The notes under the pieces: model-generated
The model's input: the letters and a program-made list of their open reading frames with translations, nothing else
Database searches by the model: none
Told to the model about the DNA's origin: nothing
In this document: positions 42,470 to 51,231 of the stretch, in pieces
How positions within the stretch are numbered: position 1 is the first letter of the stretch
How the letters are laid out: each line of letters starts with the position of its first letter
Made by a program: the position numbers and the translations under genes
NCBI GenBank assembly: GCA_039818665.1
Contig: JBCBTJ010000006.1
Coordinates: 14,893-78,892 of the forward strand
Origin: JBCBTJ01 sp039818665
GTDB lineage: Bacteria; Pseudomonadota; Alphaproteobacteria; Caulobacterales; Hyphomonadaceae
Direction of reading: 5' to 3'
DNA length: 64,000 nucleotides

Positions 42470-43347
42470 CCGTCTTCGCAGACAGATTGGTGGAGGCCGT
42501 GCGCGCGCGGGGCCCGCTTTGCGTCGGCATAGATCCCCATCCGGGCCGCATTCCCGCGCTGTTCGGCGGCGACACGCCGGGCGGCGCGGCGGCTTGGGGC
42601 GAGGCCTTGGTCGCAGCGGCCGCCGGCCGCGTCGGCGTCGTCAAACCCCAGGCCGGGCTGTTCGAACGCTTCGGCCCGGACGGCATGGCGGCGTTCCAAC
42701 GGGTTTGCCGGGCCGCCGCGGAGGCCGGCCTCATCGTCCTCGCCGACGCCAAGCGCGGGGACATCGGCTCCACCGCCGAGGGCTATGCGCGCGCCTATCT
42801 CGCCGCCGACGCGCCTTTTCCCTGCGATGCGCTGACGGTGAACCCCTATATGGGCGTCGACACGATCGAGCCCTACGTCGACGAAGCCGAACGGACCGGC
42901 AAAGGCGTCATCGTGCTCGCACGCACCTCCAATCCCGGCGCTGCCGATTTCCAGGCGCGCGACATGGGCGGCGCGCCGCTTTACGCCCGCGTGGTCGAAG
43001 CGCTCGCGCCCCTGGTCGGTCGTCTCAAGGGTGAGAGCGGCTGGTCCGGTTTGATGCTGGTCGCCGGCGCCACCGGTCCGGAGGAGGCGAAGGCCTTGCG
43101 GGCGCTTAGCCCGTCCTCGCTGTTCCTCGTTCCCGGCTATGGCGCGCAAGGCGCTGGCGCGGCCGACGCTTTGGCGAGCTTCACCCGGCGCGGAAATACG
43201 GTCGAGGGCGGCGTCGTGAACGCCTCGCGCTCGGTCTCTTTCCCGCCGGCCGCGGACGCCGCCGAAACGGTCGCCGACTGGCGCGCCGCTGTCGAAGCCG
43301 CGATCGACGCCGCGCAATCGGACCTGCTCGCCGCCGAGGTGGCGTAG
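42466..43347 (+). CDS. pyrF: Orotidine-5'-phosphate decarboxylase, type 2
   Basis: A 293-residue enzyme catalysing the last step of UMP synthesis. Catalytic residues are seen in LCVGIDPHPG, the Asp-Lys-Asp-type DAKRGDIGST (residues about 95-104), LTVNPYMGVDTIEPYV and FLVPGYGAQGAGAADA, which matches the longer PyrF class. The ATG overlaps the protease stop by four bases, so translation is coupled. The upstream GTG would give extra residues but has no ribosome binding site. Confidence 0.93.
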   Translation: MTVFADRLVEAVRARGPLCVGIDPHPGRIPALFGGDTPGGAAAWGEALVAAAAGRVGVVKPQAGLFERFGPDGMAAFQRVCRAAAEAGLIVLADAKRGDIGSTAEGYARAYLAADAPFPCDALTVNPYMGVDTIEPYVDEAERTGKGVIVLARTSNPGAADFQARDMGGAPLYARVVEALAPLVGRLKGESGWSGLMLVAGATGPEEAKALRALSPSSLFLVPGYGAQGAGAADALASFTRRGNTVEGGVVNASRSVSFPPAADAAETVADWRAAVEAAIDAAQSDLLAAEVA

Positions 43348-43437
43348 CGGCGCCCTCGACAAACTCCGCGCATTGGCCTTCGATGCCTTCAGGAGCGGCG
43401 GCAGACCGCTGAGAGAGGTTGAAAAGGGGAGGGCGTC

Positions 43438-45618
43438 ATGGACGCTTGGAAGATCGCCGGCGCGGCGGGCGCCGCGCTTTGGCTGGCCGCATGCGGCGGA
43501 TCGGGGGACACCGCGCCAGAGGCGCCGACGCCAGAAACGGCCGCTGCGCCGGAAGTCGAAGCCCAGGCCTTCGCCGACGTCGACGGCGCCCGGATCTCCG
43601 CCGCCGCGCCCCATGAATGGCTCTCCTACGGGCGCACTTATGACGAGCAGCGCCATTCGCCCCTCGACAAGATCAACACCGAAACGGTCGGCGAGCTCGG
43701 CGTCGCTTGGACCTACGACCTCGCCACCCATCGCGGCGTCGAGGCGACGCCCATCGTCATCGACGGGGTGATGTACGTCACCTCGGCCTGGTCCATCGTC
43801 TACGCGCTCGATGCGAAAACCGGCGCCGAGAAATGGGTCTACGACCCGGGCGTCGACCGCGCCCGCGGCGTCGCGGCCTGCTGCGACGTGGTCAATCGCG
43901 GCGTCGCGGTCTGGAACGGCAAAGTCTATGTCGGCACGATCGACGGCCGCGTTGAAGCGCTCGACGCTGAGACCGGCGAGGTGGTCTGGAGCACGATCAC
44001 CGTCGACCAATCGCAGCCCTACACGATCACCGGCGCGCCGCGCGTGGTGAAAGGCAAAGTGCTGATCGGCAATGGCGGCGCCGAGCTCGGCGTTCGCGGC
44101 TATGTTTCGGCCTACGACGCTGAAACCGGCGACTTGGTCTGGCGGTTCTACACCGCGCCGAACCCCAACAAAGAGGCGGACGGCGCGGCGTCCGACGCGA
44201 TCTTCGCCAGCCTCGCCAGCGACACCTGGGGCGATGAGGGCCAATGGGTCGAGGACGGCGGCGGCGGCACCGTCTGGGACTCGATCATCTATGACGAGGT
44301 CAACGACAACATCATCTTCGGCGTCGGCAACGGCTCGCCCTGGAACCACGCCTATCGCGATCCCGCAGGCGGCGACAATCTGTTCCTGTCCTCCATCGTC
44401 GCGGTGGACGCGGACACGGGCGAATATGTCTGGCACTTCCAAACCACGCCGGGCGACAATTGGGACTACACGGCGACCCAAACGATCATCCTCGCCGATC
44501 TGCCAGTGGGCGAGGGCGGGGCGACCCGCCGCGTCGCCATGCAGGCGCCGAAGAACGGGTTTTTCTACGTCGTCGACGCGGCCACGGGCGAGTTTGTCTC
44601 AGGCGACCCCTTCGTACCGGTGAACTGGGCAGAGGGCCTGGACGAAAACGGCCGCCCCATCGAGCTGCCGATCGCGCGCGCCAACGATCCGAACTTCTTC
44701 CAAAACCCCGGCGCGCTCGGCGCCCACAATTGGCATCCCATGGCGTTCAGCCCGGCTGAAGGCCTCGCCTACATCCCGGCGCAAGAGATCCCCCAATCCT
44801 TCGTCCAAGACATGGAGTTTCTGTCTCGCGCCGGCAATTGGAACACCGGCATCGACTTGTCGGCCGACGCGCCGCCCGAAACGCCGCCGGAAGTGATCGC
44901 CGTGTTTCGCGCCGGCCTCAAAGGCCGCTTGATCGCTTGGGACCCGGTGGCTCGCGAACCGCGCTGGACGGTCGAGCACCCGAACGCTTGGAATGGCGGC
45001 GTCCTTTCAACCGCCGGCGGCCTCGTCTTCCAGGGCCAGCTCGGCGGGACGTTCTCCGCCTATGATGCGGCGACGGGCGAGCTCAAATGGCAAGCCGATC
45101 TCAAATCCGGCGGGGCATCGGGCCCCGGCACATTCGAGATCGACGGCGAGCAATATGTGACGATCACCACGGGCTGGGGCTCGGCCTACGCGCTCGTCGC
45201 CGGCCTCGCTTATGACGAGAAGGTCCCGCCCGCCGTCGGCAAGGTCGTCACCTTCAAGCTCGGCGGAACCCAAGAGATCGCCGCCTATGAAGGCCCGGTG
45301 ATCGAGCGGACGCCAAAGGCCGAGCGCTTCGGCGACGCCGCCATGGTCGACGCCGGACGTCAGCAGTACGCGCGCAATTGCCGCGTCTGCCACGGCCACC
45401 TCGCCATCAGCTCCGGCGTGCTGCCCGATCTGCGATGGTCCGCCATCACCGGCAATGCGGAATCCTGGAGCGCCGTCGTCGCTGACGGGACGCTCGCATC
45501 CAACGGCATGGTCGCCTTCTCCAACGTGTTGAGCGCGGAGGAGATCGAGGCGGTGCGGGCCTATGTGCTTTCGCAGGCCCATGACACGGCGCCGGGCGGC
45601 TCCGGCGGCGCGCCCTAA
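43438..45618 (+). CDS. PQQ-dependent alcohol dehydrogenase, quinohaemoprotein lipoprotein
   Basis: A 726-residue exported protein. The lipobox is LAAC (Cys19). An eight-blade propeller follows, with the vicinal disulfide Cys148-Cys149 (GVAACCDVV) that covers PQQ. The catalytic Asp is in GDNWDYTATQ; two residues later it has Thr, not Asp, which points to a calcium- rather than lanthanide-dependent enzyme. A cytochrome c domain at the C-terminus has CRVCHGH and the late Met in NGMVAF as axial ligand. Periplasmic oxidation of alcohols or related compounds is inferred. It stands alone on the strand with a hairpin after it. Confidence 0.9.
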   Translation: MDAWKIAGAAGAALWLAACGGSGDTAPEAPTPETAAAPEVEAQAFADVDGARISAAAPHEWLSYGRTYDEQRHSPLDKINTETVGELGVAWTYDLATHRGVEATPIVIDGVMYVTSAWSIVYALDAKTGAEKWVYDPGVDRARGVAACCDVVNRGVAVWNGKVYVGTIDGRVEALDAETGEVVWSTITVDQSQPYTITGAPRVVKGKVLIGNGGAELGVRGYVSAYDAETGDLVWRFYTAPNPNKEADGAASDAIFASLASDTWGDEGQWVEDGGGGTVWDSIIYDEVNDNIIFGVGNGSPWNHAYRDPAGGDNLFLSSIVAVDADTGEYVWHFQTTPGDNWDYTATQTIILADLPVGEGGATRRVAMQAPKNGFFYVVDAATGEFVSGDPFVPVNWAEGLDENGRPIELPIARANDPNFFQNPGALGAHNWHPMAFSPAEGLAYIPAQEIPQSFVQDMEFLSRAGNWNTGIDLSADAPPETPPEVIAVFRAGLKGRLIAWDPVAREPRWTVEHPNAWNGGVLSTAGGLVFQGQLGGTFSAYDAATGELKWQADLKSGGASGPGTFEIDGEQYVTITTGWGSAYALVAGLAYDEKVPPAVGKVVTFKLGGTQEIAAYEGPVIERTPKAERFGDAAMVDAGRQQYARNCRVCHGHLAISSGVLPDLRWSAITGNAESWSAVVADGTLASNGMVAFSNVLSAEEIEAVRAYVLSQAHDTAPGGSGGAP

Positions 45619-45629
45619 CGCGGATTTTA

Positions 45630-45663
45630 GGCTCCGCGACTGGCCCAAATCAGTCGCGGAGCC
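45630..45663 (+). terminator. Hairpin after the PQQ dehydrogenase
   Basis: A perfect 13-bp stem (GGCTCCGCGACTG and CAGTCGCGGAGCC) with an 8-base loop begins 12 bp after the dehydrogenase stop. No T-run follows, so it may be a Rho-dependent stop or an mRNA end structure. Confidence 0.6.
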
Positions 45664-45718
45664 GGCCGCATGCTGCTAGTCTGGAGAAACAATTCCCCAC
45701 AGCCGGAGACTGGCGCTA

Positions 45719-46255
45719 ATGCACATCCTTCTTGCGATCATCGGATTGGTGAGCGCGATCGGCGTTTGGTATTGGCGGCTAAGGATGGCGGGACGCATTG
45801 CGCGCGGCGTGGGCGAGGTGGCGCAGACGGCCGCCAATCTGCCCCGGCGTCTGTCCTTCCTGAGCAAGGCCCGCCAGGGCGGGATCCGCGTCATTTCCGA
45901 CCCCCGCGAGGCCGCCGCCGTCATGATGGTTCAAATCGCCGAGGCCCATGGCGTCGTGACCGAGCGCCACATGGAAGCCATGCAAGATGCGATCGGCGAA
46001 TTGTTCGAGTTCAACGCCGCCGAAAGCGAAGCCCTGATCGCCCATGCGGGCTGGATCGGGCGATCGGGTCCGGCGTCTCACGCGATCATGTCGCGCATGG
46101 CGGGCGTCGTCGTGCGCGCCGAGGCGATTGGGCCGAAAGAGCTGGTGGATCTCGACGCCGTTCTCGTCTCGGTCACCGAAGCCATGGGCGAGCCGAGCCC
46201 GGAGCAGCTGAAGCTTCTCCAAATCTATCGCGACAAGGCCGGCATCGCCGCCTGA
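45719..46255 (+). CDS. TerB-like protein with N-terminal TM
   Basis: A 178-residue protein: one TM at the start (ILLAIIGLVSAIGVWYWRL), then an acidic helical domain with DPREAAAVMMVQIAEAHGVVTE, HMEAMQDAIGELFEFN and LDAVLVSVTEAMGEPSPEQLKLLQIYRD, which resembles the TerB tellurite-resistance domain. TerB domains are known as metal- or membrane-associated partners; their role here is not known. It precedes the sulfotransferase by 4 bp on the same strand. Confidence 0.7.
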   Translation: MHILLAIIGLVSAIGVWYWRLRMAGRIARGVGEVAQTAANLPRRLSFLSKARQGGIRVISDPREAAAVMMVQIAEAHGVVTERHMEAMQDAIGELFEFNAAESEALIAHAGWIGRSGPASHAIMSRMAGVVVRAEAIGPKELVDLDAVLVSVTEAMGEPSPEQLKLLQIYRDKAGIAA

Positions 46256-46259
46256 GCCC

Positions 46260-47066
46260 ATGTCCTACGCGTCGAAGTCGTGGTCCGAAAATTGGACCAA
46301 TTTCTCCGTGCTGCGCCACAGCGCCTTCGACGGCTTCCTGGTCACGTCCAAAAACTCCGGCACCCATTGGGTGAAGTACATGTTCGCCGTCGCCCTGGCC
46401 GACACGTTCGGCGTCCCGCGCCCCCGCTACTTCTCCGAAAACGCCGTGCGGCCTTATATCGGCTGGCCGAAAGACGCGCCGGTGTTCGACCAGCTGCCGC
46501 GGCTCGCCTTCTCACACACCATTCCGCACCGCCTGCTCGACTGGCCCTGGTCCCGAGCGCTCTCCAAGCCGCCGCCTTATGCGCTCTGCATCCGCCATCC
46601 CATGTCGATCCTCGCCAGCCATTTCGCCAAATGGGAATACGACATCCAGGTCGATTGGCTCACATATCTGCATGGCGATCCCTCGGGCGCTCAATACCGA
46701 TGCGACCTCTATTGGCTCGCTCGCTTCTGGAACCGCTGGGGCGAGATAGAAGCGCGCCACCCGGCCAGCATCCTTCGCGTCCAGTATGAAGAAACCCGCC
46801 AAGATCCGCGCACGGCGCTCCTCGCCATCGCCGCCCATTGGGACGTCGACCTCGCCCCGGAAGCCGTCGAAGCCGCCCTCGCCGCCGGCACGAAAGAGGC
46901 TATGGCGGACAAGGTCGACCCTGCCGGCGAGCCGAACGTCCTCCAGCGCCGCGACACGTCCCTTGACGACCTCTTCCAGGGCGAGGCGCTCGACATCTAT
47001 CGCGACATCGTCCGCCAGCGCTTCAAGCATGATCTCGGTTACGATCTAATGCAGGCGCCCGACTGA
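46260..47066 (+). CDS. Sulfotransferase domain protein
   Basis: A 268-residue PAPS-dependent sulfotransferase. The 5'-phosphosulfate loop is FLVTSKNSGTHWVKYMF, and the 3'-phosphate loop is PYALCIRHPMSILASHFAKWEYD. A later ILRVQYEETRQDPRTALLAIAAHW segment is also family-typical. Acceptor substrate is unknown: a lipid, carbohydrate or small molecule. It lies 4 bp after the TerB-like gene, in the same probable operon, and 12 bp before the convergent ccmE. Confidence 0.82.
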   Translation: MSYASKSWSENWTNFSVLRHSAFDGFLVTSKNSGTHWVKYMFAVALADTFGVPRPRYFSENAVRPYIGWPKDAPVFDQLPRLAFSHTIPHRLLDWPWSRALSKPPPYALCIRHPMSILASHFAKWEYDIQVDWLTYLHGDPSGAQYRCDLYWLARFWNRWGEIEARHPASILRVQYEETRQDPRTALLAIAAHWDVDLAPEAVEAALAAGTKEAMADKVDPAGEPNVLQRRDTSLDDLFQGEALDIYRDIVRQRFKHDLGYDLMQAPD

Positions 47067-47078
47067 TATCGTCGGCGG

Positions 47079-47531
47079 CTAATACGCGGCCGCCGGCTCG
47101 CCGCGCGCCATGTCTTCGCCCAAAGCGTCGACAAGCTCTTTCGGCACATAATTCTCATCATGTTTGGCGAGCAGTCGGCGCGCTTCAAACCGGCCGTCGG
47201 GGCCGAGGTCTCCGGTTGCGATCACGCCTTGGCCTTCGCGAAAGAGGTCGGGGAGGGGCCCCGTATAGGCGACCTCGATTGATTCCGTGCCGTCGGTGAT
47301 CCGAAACACGGTCTCCACCGCGCCGACAGTGCGCACAGACCCGCCCTCGACGAGGCCGCCAAGACGGATTGACTGAGTCCGCCCTTCGGCGTCGGCCAGC
47401 AAATCGGACGGCGTACGGAAGAAAGACGCGCTGTCGCTGATCGCCATCAGCGCCAAGGCGGCCGCGCCCGCCAGGATCACGCCGGCGATCGCCACGACGC
47501 CCAAGCGGCGGTTGCGATGCTTCGGGGTCAT
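47079..47531 (-). CDS. ccmE: Cytochrome c maturation haem chaperone CcmE
   Basis: A 150-residue membrane-anchored periplasmic protein that holds haem covalently for transfer to apocytochrome c. N-terminal anchor RRLGVVAIAGVILAGAAALAL, then an OB-fold. The haem-binding motif LAKHDENYVP contains the essential His with the downstream Tyr. RTQSIRLGGLVEGGSV and GTESIEVAYTGPLPDLFREGQGVIATG are typical. The ATG at 47531 follows GAGGAGGCGTC. It is divergent from ccmABCD across 127 bp. Confidence 0.95.
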   Translation of the reverse strand: MTPKHRNRRLGVVAIAGVILAGAAALALMAISDSASFFRTPSDLLADAEGRTQSIRLGGLVEGGSVRTVGAVETVFRITDGTESIEVAYTGPLPDLFREGQGVIATGDLGPDGRFEARRLLAKHDENYVPKELVDALGEDMARGEPAAAY

Positions 47532-47658
47532 GACGCCTCCTCGGACCAGTCCAGCGCTTAATATGATGAAAATCCCGCGGGGATCGAGAGGGGCGCGACA
47601 TTGACGCAGGCGCCGCTGCGAAATTGTGCGCGGCCGGCGCGCCTGGTATCGCCGGCCC

Positions 47659-48279
47659 GTGGCTGATTTCGACACCTGCCCGCATCTCACATGCCGCGAC
47701 CTCGGTTGCGACCGCGGCGGCCGCCCGGTCGTGCGCGGCGTGTCCTTCGACTTGCCGCCCGGCGGCGCGCTCCAGATTTTCGGACGCAACGGCGCCGGCA
47801 AGTCCTCCCTGCTCGCCGTCCTCGGGGGACGCGCGGCCCCGACCGCCGGCGAGGTGGACTGGACGCAGGACGGCGCGCCGCTCGCCCGAACGCCCGCCGA
47901 GCGCCTCGCCGTGCTGGACCATGATGGCGCCGTGAAGCCGCAGCTCTCGGTCGACCAGAATCTGCTGTTTTGGAAACGCCTCTATGGCGCCTCGCGCGAG
48001 GCCTGCGCCGCCGTCCTCGACCAGGTCGGCCTCAAACGCCGACGCGCCCAGAAAGCGGCGAGCCTGTCGGCCGGCGAGCGCCGGAGGCTGGCCTTGGCGC
48101 GGGTGCTGCTCGCCGGCCGGCCGATCTGGCTGCTGGATGAACCGACGGCCTCGGTGGACGCGGCCGGCGAAGCCTTGGCCGCCGATCTCGTCAACGCCCA
48201 TTTGGCCCGAGGCGGCAGCGCCGTCATCGCAACGCACCATCGCCTCGCCCTCCAGGGCGAAGAGCTGACCCTCGGCTGA
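47659..48279 (+). CDS. ccmA: Haem exporter ATP-binding protein CcmA
   Basis: A 206-residue ABC ATPase. Walker A is FGRNGAGKSSLLAVLGG, the signature loop is SLSAGERRRLALARVLLAG, and Walker B is IWLLDEPTASVD. In cytochrome c maturation CcmA powers release of haem-loaded CcmE. The GTG start at 47659 (VADFDTCPHLTC) fits the family better than the GTG at 47626. Its stop overlaps the ccmB start (TGATG). Confidence 0.92.
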   Translation: MADFDTCPHLTCRDLGCDRGGRPVVRGVSFDLPPGGALQIFGRNGAGKSSLLAVLGGRAAPTAGEVDWTQDGAPLARTPAERLAVLDHDGAVKPQLSVDQNLLFWKRLYGASREACAAVLDQVGLKRRRAQKAASLSAGERRRLALARVLLAGRPIWLLDEPTASVDAAGEALAADLVNAHLARGGSAVIATHHRLALQGEELTLG

Positions 48280-48959
48280 TGGCGGGGTTCGTCGCTTTCG
48301 CCGGCGCCACTTTGGCGCGCGACGCCGCGATCGCCTTCAAAGCGGGCGGGGGATGGCTGCTCGGCCTCGTCTTCTACGCCATCTTCGTCACGCTCGCAGC
48401 CTTCGCCATCGGGCCGGAGGCGGCCGCGCTCCGCCCCAACGCCGTTGCGATCATTTGGCTCGCCGCTTTGTTCGCGCTCCAATTCGCCGCGGCGGACATG
48501 TTCACCGCCGATTTCGACGACGGCACGCTGAAAGTCCTCGCCAGCGAACAGTCGAGCCTTCTGCCGTACGTAATCGGCAAGACGGCTGCCGTCTTTCTTG
48601 TGTCCGCCGCGCCGCTCATCCTCGCAACGCCGGCCGCGCTCAGCCTGTTCGCCGTGCCGGCGTCCGCCGTGTGGTCGATGACGCCCGCCATCGCGGTCGG
48701 CGCGCTTGGCCTCATCCTCGCCGCGCTGGCGGCTTCGGCCATCAATACGGCGCTGGTCGGCGGCGGACGGTTCGCCGCGATCCTCGCCGCCCCGCTCTCG
48801 GTGCCGGTGCTGATTTTCGGTGTCGGCGCCTCACGGCTTGTCCTGGCGGGGGAGGGCGTTTGGACCGCCGACTTCCAATTGCTCGCCGCCTCGGTTCTAT
48901 TCCTCGGCGTGGCCGCGCCCGGCTTTGCTGTTCTATCCTTGCGTCTTGGCCTCGAATGA
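48279..48959 (+). CDS. ccmB: Haem exporter permease CcmB
   Basis: A 226-residue membrane protein with six hydrophobic segments. Family-typical stretches are LFYAIFVTLAAFAIGPEAAAL, IIWLAALFALQFAAADMFTADFDDGTLKVLASEQ and LLPYVIGKTAAVFLVSAAPL. It forms the membrane complex with CcmA and CcmC. Starts at the ATG overlapping the ccmA stop. Confidence 0.92.
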   Translation: MAGFVAFAGATLARDAAIAFKAGGGWLLGLVFYAIFVTLAAFAIGPEAAALRPNAVAIIWLAALFALQFAAADMFTADFDDGTLKVLASEQSSLLPYVIGKTAAVFLVSAAPLILATPAALSLFAVPASAVWSMTPAIAVGALGLILAALAASAINTALVGGGRFAAILAAPLSVPVLIFGVGASRLVLAGEGVWTADFQLLAASVLFLGVAAPGFAVLSLRLGLE

Positions 48960-48975
48960 TCAGATCTATCCCGTC

Positions 48976-49731
48976 ATGTTGAGCTACTTCTCAAACCCCG
49001 CCCGCTTCGCCGCCTTTGCGCGACCCGCCGAAAAAGTCGCGATCGGCGTCGCCGTCCTCGCCGTCGCCGTCGGCGCGACGCTGGGCCTCGTTTTCTCGCC
49101 GGAAGACTACCAACAAGGCCACACGGTGCGGATCATGTACGTCCACGTGCCGGCCGCCATGATGGCGCAGGTCGCCTTCGGCTTCATCGCGTTGATGAGC
49201 CTCACCGCCTTCGTCTGGCGCCATAGCCTCGCCGACGCCTGCGCGCGCGCCGCCGCCGGGCCGGGCGCGATTTTCGCGTTTCTCACCTTGCTGACCGGCT
49301 CGATCTGGGGTCATCCGACCTGGGGCGCGTGGTGGGTCTGGGACGCCAGGCTCACATCGGCTTTGATCCTGTTCCTCACCTATATCGGCTACATCGCCGT
49401 CTGGGAGATGGGCGACGACAAAGCGCGCTCAGCGCGGCTCGCCCGGGTCGTCGGATTGCTGGGCTTCATCAATGTGCCCATCGTCAAATTCTCCGTCGAT
49501 TGGTGGAACACGCTGCACCAGCCCGCGAGCATCCTCCGTTTGGACGGTCCGACCATCCACCCCTCCATGCTCGCCCCGCTCTTTGCGATGATGATCGCCT
49601 ATGCCGCCCTGTTCGCCTGGTTCGTGTTCGTCGCCGTGCGCGCTGAGATCCTGGAGCGGCGCGTTGAGCGCGCCGCACGCCCCGCGCCCAGCCGGCCCAT
49701 CGCCGCCGAAGAAGGAGGTGCCCTTGGCTGA
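48976..49731 (+). CDS. ccmC: Haem exporter permease CcmC
   Basis: A 251-residue protein with six TM segments that delivers haem to CcmE. The WWD motif is intact as WGHPTWGAWWVWDARLTSALILF. The flanking haem-ligand histidines are in RIMYVHVPAAMM and WWNTLHQPASIL. The ATG at 48976 (MLSYFSNPARF) is used; a longer frame upstream overlaps ccmB and is not needed. The ccmD start lies inside its 3' end. Confidence 0.94.
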   Translation: MLSYFSNPARFAAFARPAEKVAIGVAVLAVAVGATLGLVFSPEDYQQGHTVRIMYVHVPAAMMAQVAFGFIALMSLTAFVWRHSLADACARAAAGPGAIFAFLTLLTGSIWGHPTWGAWWVWDARLTSALILFLTYIGYIAVWEMGDDKARSARLARVVGLLGFINVPIVKFSVDWWNTLHQPASILRLDGPTIHPSMLAPLFAMMIAYAALFAWFVFVAVRAEILERRVERAARPAPSRPIAAEEGGALG

Positions 49732-49882
49732 GTTCTTCCATATGGGCGGCTACGCCTTCCACGTCTGGACCACTTGGGGCGCGTCTGTGCTCGCGATCGG
49801 CTGGCTCATCCTCGCCCGCCGCGCACGCCTCGCCCGCGCGCAGCGCGCGCTTGAGGACGACGAGGCCAACGACGATATGTGA
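49724..49882 (+). CDS. ccmD: Haem exporter protein CcmD
   Basis: A 52-residue single-TM protein that helps release holo-CcmE. The characteristic FHMGGYAFHVWTTWGASVLA opens the protein, followed by a basic segment (RRARLARAQRAL). The start is TTG at 49724, preceded by AAGGAGGTG and overlapping ccmC by eight bases; an ATG five codons later would lose the conserved start. This gene is easily missed because of its size and start codon. Confidence 0.88.
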   Translation: MAEFFHMGGYAFHVWTTWGASVLAIGWLILARRARLARAQRALEDDEANDDM

Positions 49883-49905
49883 CGCCGGCCGCCACGGAGC
49901 CCGCC

Positions 49906-50589
49906 ATGAAGATCAACGCCGATTTCGACAAGCGCGTCCTCGTCCACAGCGAAACCCTCGATTGGATCCCGTCGCCCATGGCTGGCGTGTCGCGCCGTCC
50001 GCTCGACCGCGTCGGCGGCGAAGTGGCGCGCGCGACGTCCATCGTCCGCTATGATCCGGGCAGCAAATTCCCGCCGCACGTTCATGGCGGCGGCGAGGAG
50101 TTCATCGTGCTGGACGGCGTGTTCCAAGACGAGCATGGCGACTTCCCGGCCGGCTCCTATGTCCGCAACCCGCCGACGTCCAGGCACACGCCCGCCTCCG
50201 CGCCGGGCTGCGTGATCTTCGTCAAGCTCTGGCAGTTCGACCCGGAGGACCGCACCGCGGTCACGCTCGACATCAACGCCCTGCAAGGCCCCGATGCGCG
50301 GCTCCACAAAGACGCCCGCGAAGAGGTGTCGGTGCGGACCTGCGCGCCCGGCGCTGAGATCGCCATCGACACCCCCGGCGGGGCTGAGCTTCTGGTGCTT
50401 GAAGGCGCGATGACCGAAAGCGGCGACGCGCTCGAAAAACACAGCTGGCTGCGCACGCCTGTCGGCGGTGCGATCCGCGGCGCGGCGGGGCCGGACGGGG
50501 TCCGCTTTTGGCTGAAAACCGGCCATTTGGCCGGCGTGGAGGCCGAACTTGAACGCGTCGCCGGCGCCAGCTCCGGCATCACCGCTTAG
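49906..50589 (+). CDS. Cupin domain protein, ChrR-like
   Basis: A 227-residue protein with two cupin-type repeats. The first (about 35-105) carries the metal-binding pattern GSKFPPHVHGGGEEFIVLDGVFQDEHGDFPAGSY and the late His in SRHTPASAPGC. The second is degenerate. The ChrR/anti-ECF-type cupin is known in other alphaproteobacteria to bind zinc and repress sigma factors, but no sigma gene is adjacent. Starts 24 bp after ccmD; ACGGAG precedes the ATG. Confidence 0.8.
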   Translation: MKINADFDKRVLVHSETLDWIPSPMAGVSRRPLDRVGGEVARATSIVRYDPGSKFPPHVHGGGEEFIVLDGVFQDEHGDFPAGSYVRNPPTSRHTPASAPGCVIFVKLWQFDPEDRTAVTLDINALQGPDARLHKDAREEVSVRTCAPGAEIAIDTPGGAELLVLEGAMTESGDALEKHSWLRTPVGGAIRGAAGPDGVRFWLKTGHLAGVEAELERVAGASSGITA

Positions 50590-50597
50590 AGCGCGGC

Positions 50598-51149
50598 TCA
50601 GCTCTCTTCGGCGATCTGCTCATGAAGCCAAGCGGCGTGCCGCGGCGCCTTCTTGGTCCGCGCCCATTCCTCCAGCATGTCCGGCGCGACGCGCTTGAGC
50701 TCCGCCATCTGATCCGGCGTGCCGGTGTGGCAGGCGAGCTCAAGCCGGTGGCCGTTCGGATCGAAGAAGTAGATCGACTTGAAGATGCCATGATTGACCG
50801 GGCCGAGCACATCGAGCCCCCGCGCCTCGGCCCGCGATTTGGCCGCGGCGAGATCCTCCATCGTCGCCACGCGGAAGGCGATATGCTGCACCCATTCCGG
50901 CGTCGCCTGGTCCCGTCCCATCTCCGGACTGTTCGGCAGTTCGAAAAAGGCCAGCACATTGTCGTTCCCCGCGTCGAGGAAGACATGCATGTAAGGGTCC
51001 GGCGCGCCGGTGGAGGGGACTTTGTCCTCGGCGATGGCGAGCTGGAAATCCATCCCCATCACATCCTGATAAAACTCGACAGTCTCTTTGGCGTCCCTGC
51101 AGCGATAGGCGACATGGTGGACGCCCTGAAGCGCGGGCGCGGCGGTCAT
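50598..51149 (-). CDS. VOC (glyoxalase/dioxygenase superfamily) protein
   Basis: A 183-residue protein of the vicinal-oxygen-chelate fold. It begins LQGVHHVAYRCRDAKETVEFYQDVMGMD, with metal ligands His-Glu in HVFLDAGND, VQHIAFRV and YFFDPNGHRLELAC. The last 35 residues are a helical extension (LKRVAPDMLEEWARTKKAPRHAAWLH). The family includes glyoxalase I, aromatic dioxygenases and fosfomycin-resistance enzymes; substrate is unknown. The ATG at 51149 follows AAGGAGCC. Divergent from the SDR gene. Confidence 0.82.
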   Translation of the reverse strand: MTAAPALQGVHHVAYRCRDAKETVEFYQDVMGMDFQLAIAEDKVPSTGAPDPYMHVFLDAGNDNVLAFFELPNSPEMGRDQATPEWVQHIAFRVATMEDLAAAKSRAEARGLDVLGPVNHGIFKSIYFFDPNGHRLELACHTGTPDQMAELKRVAPDMLEEWARTKKAPRHAAWLHEQIAEES

Positions 51150-51231
51150 GGCGTGGCTCCTTGCGGGCGGATGACGTTGTATGCGGCATGATGTAGTCCA
51201 AGCTGGGCCAGCTTGCCAGGAAAGGCGCGAT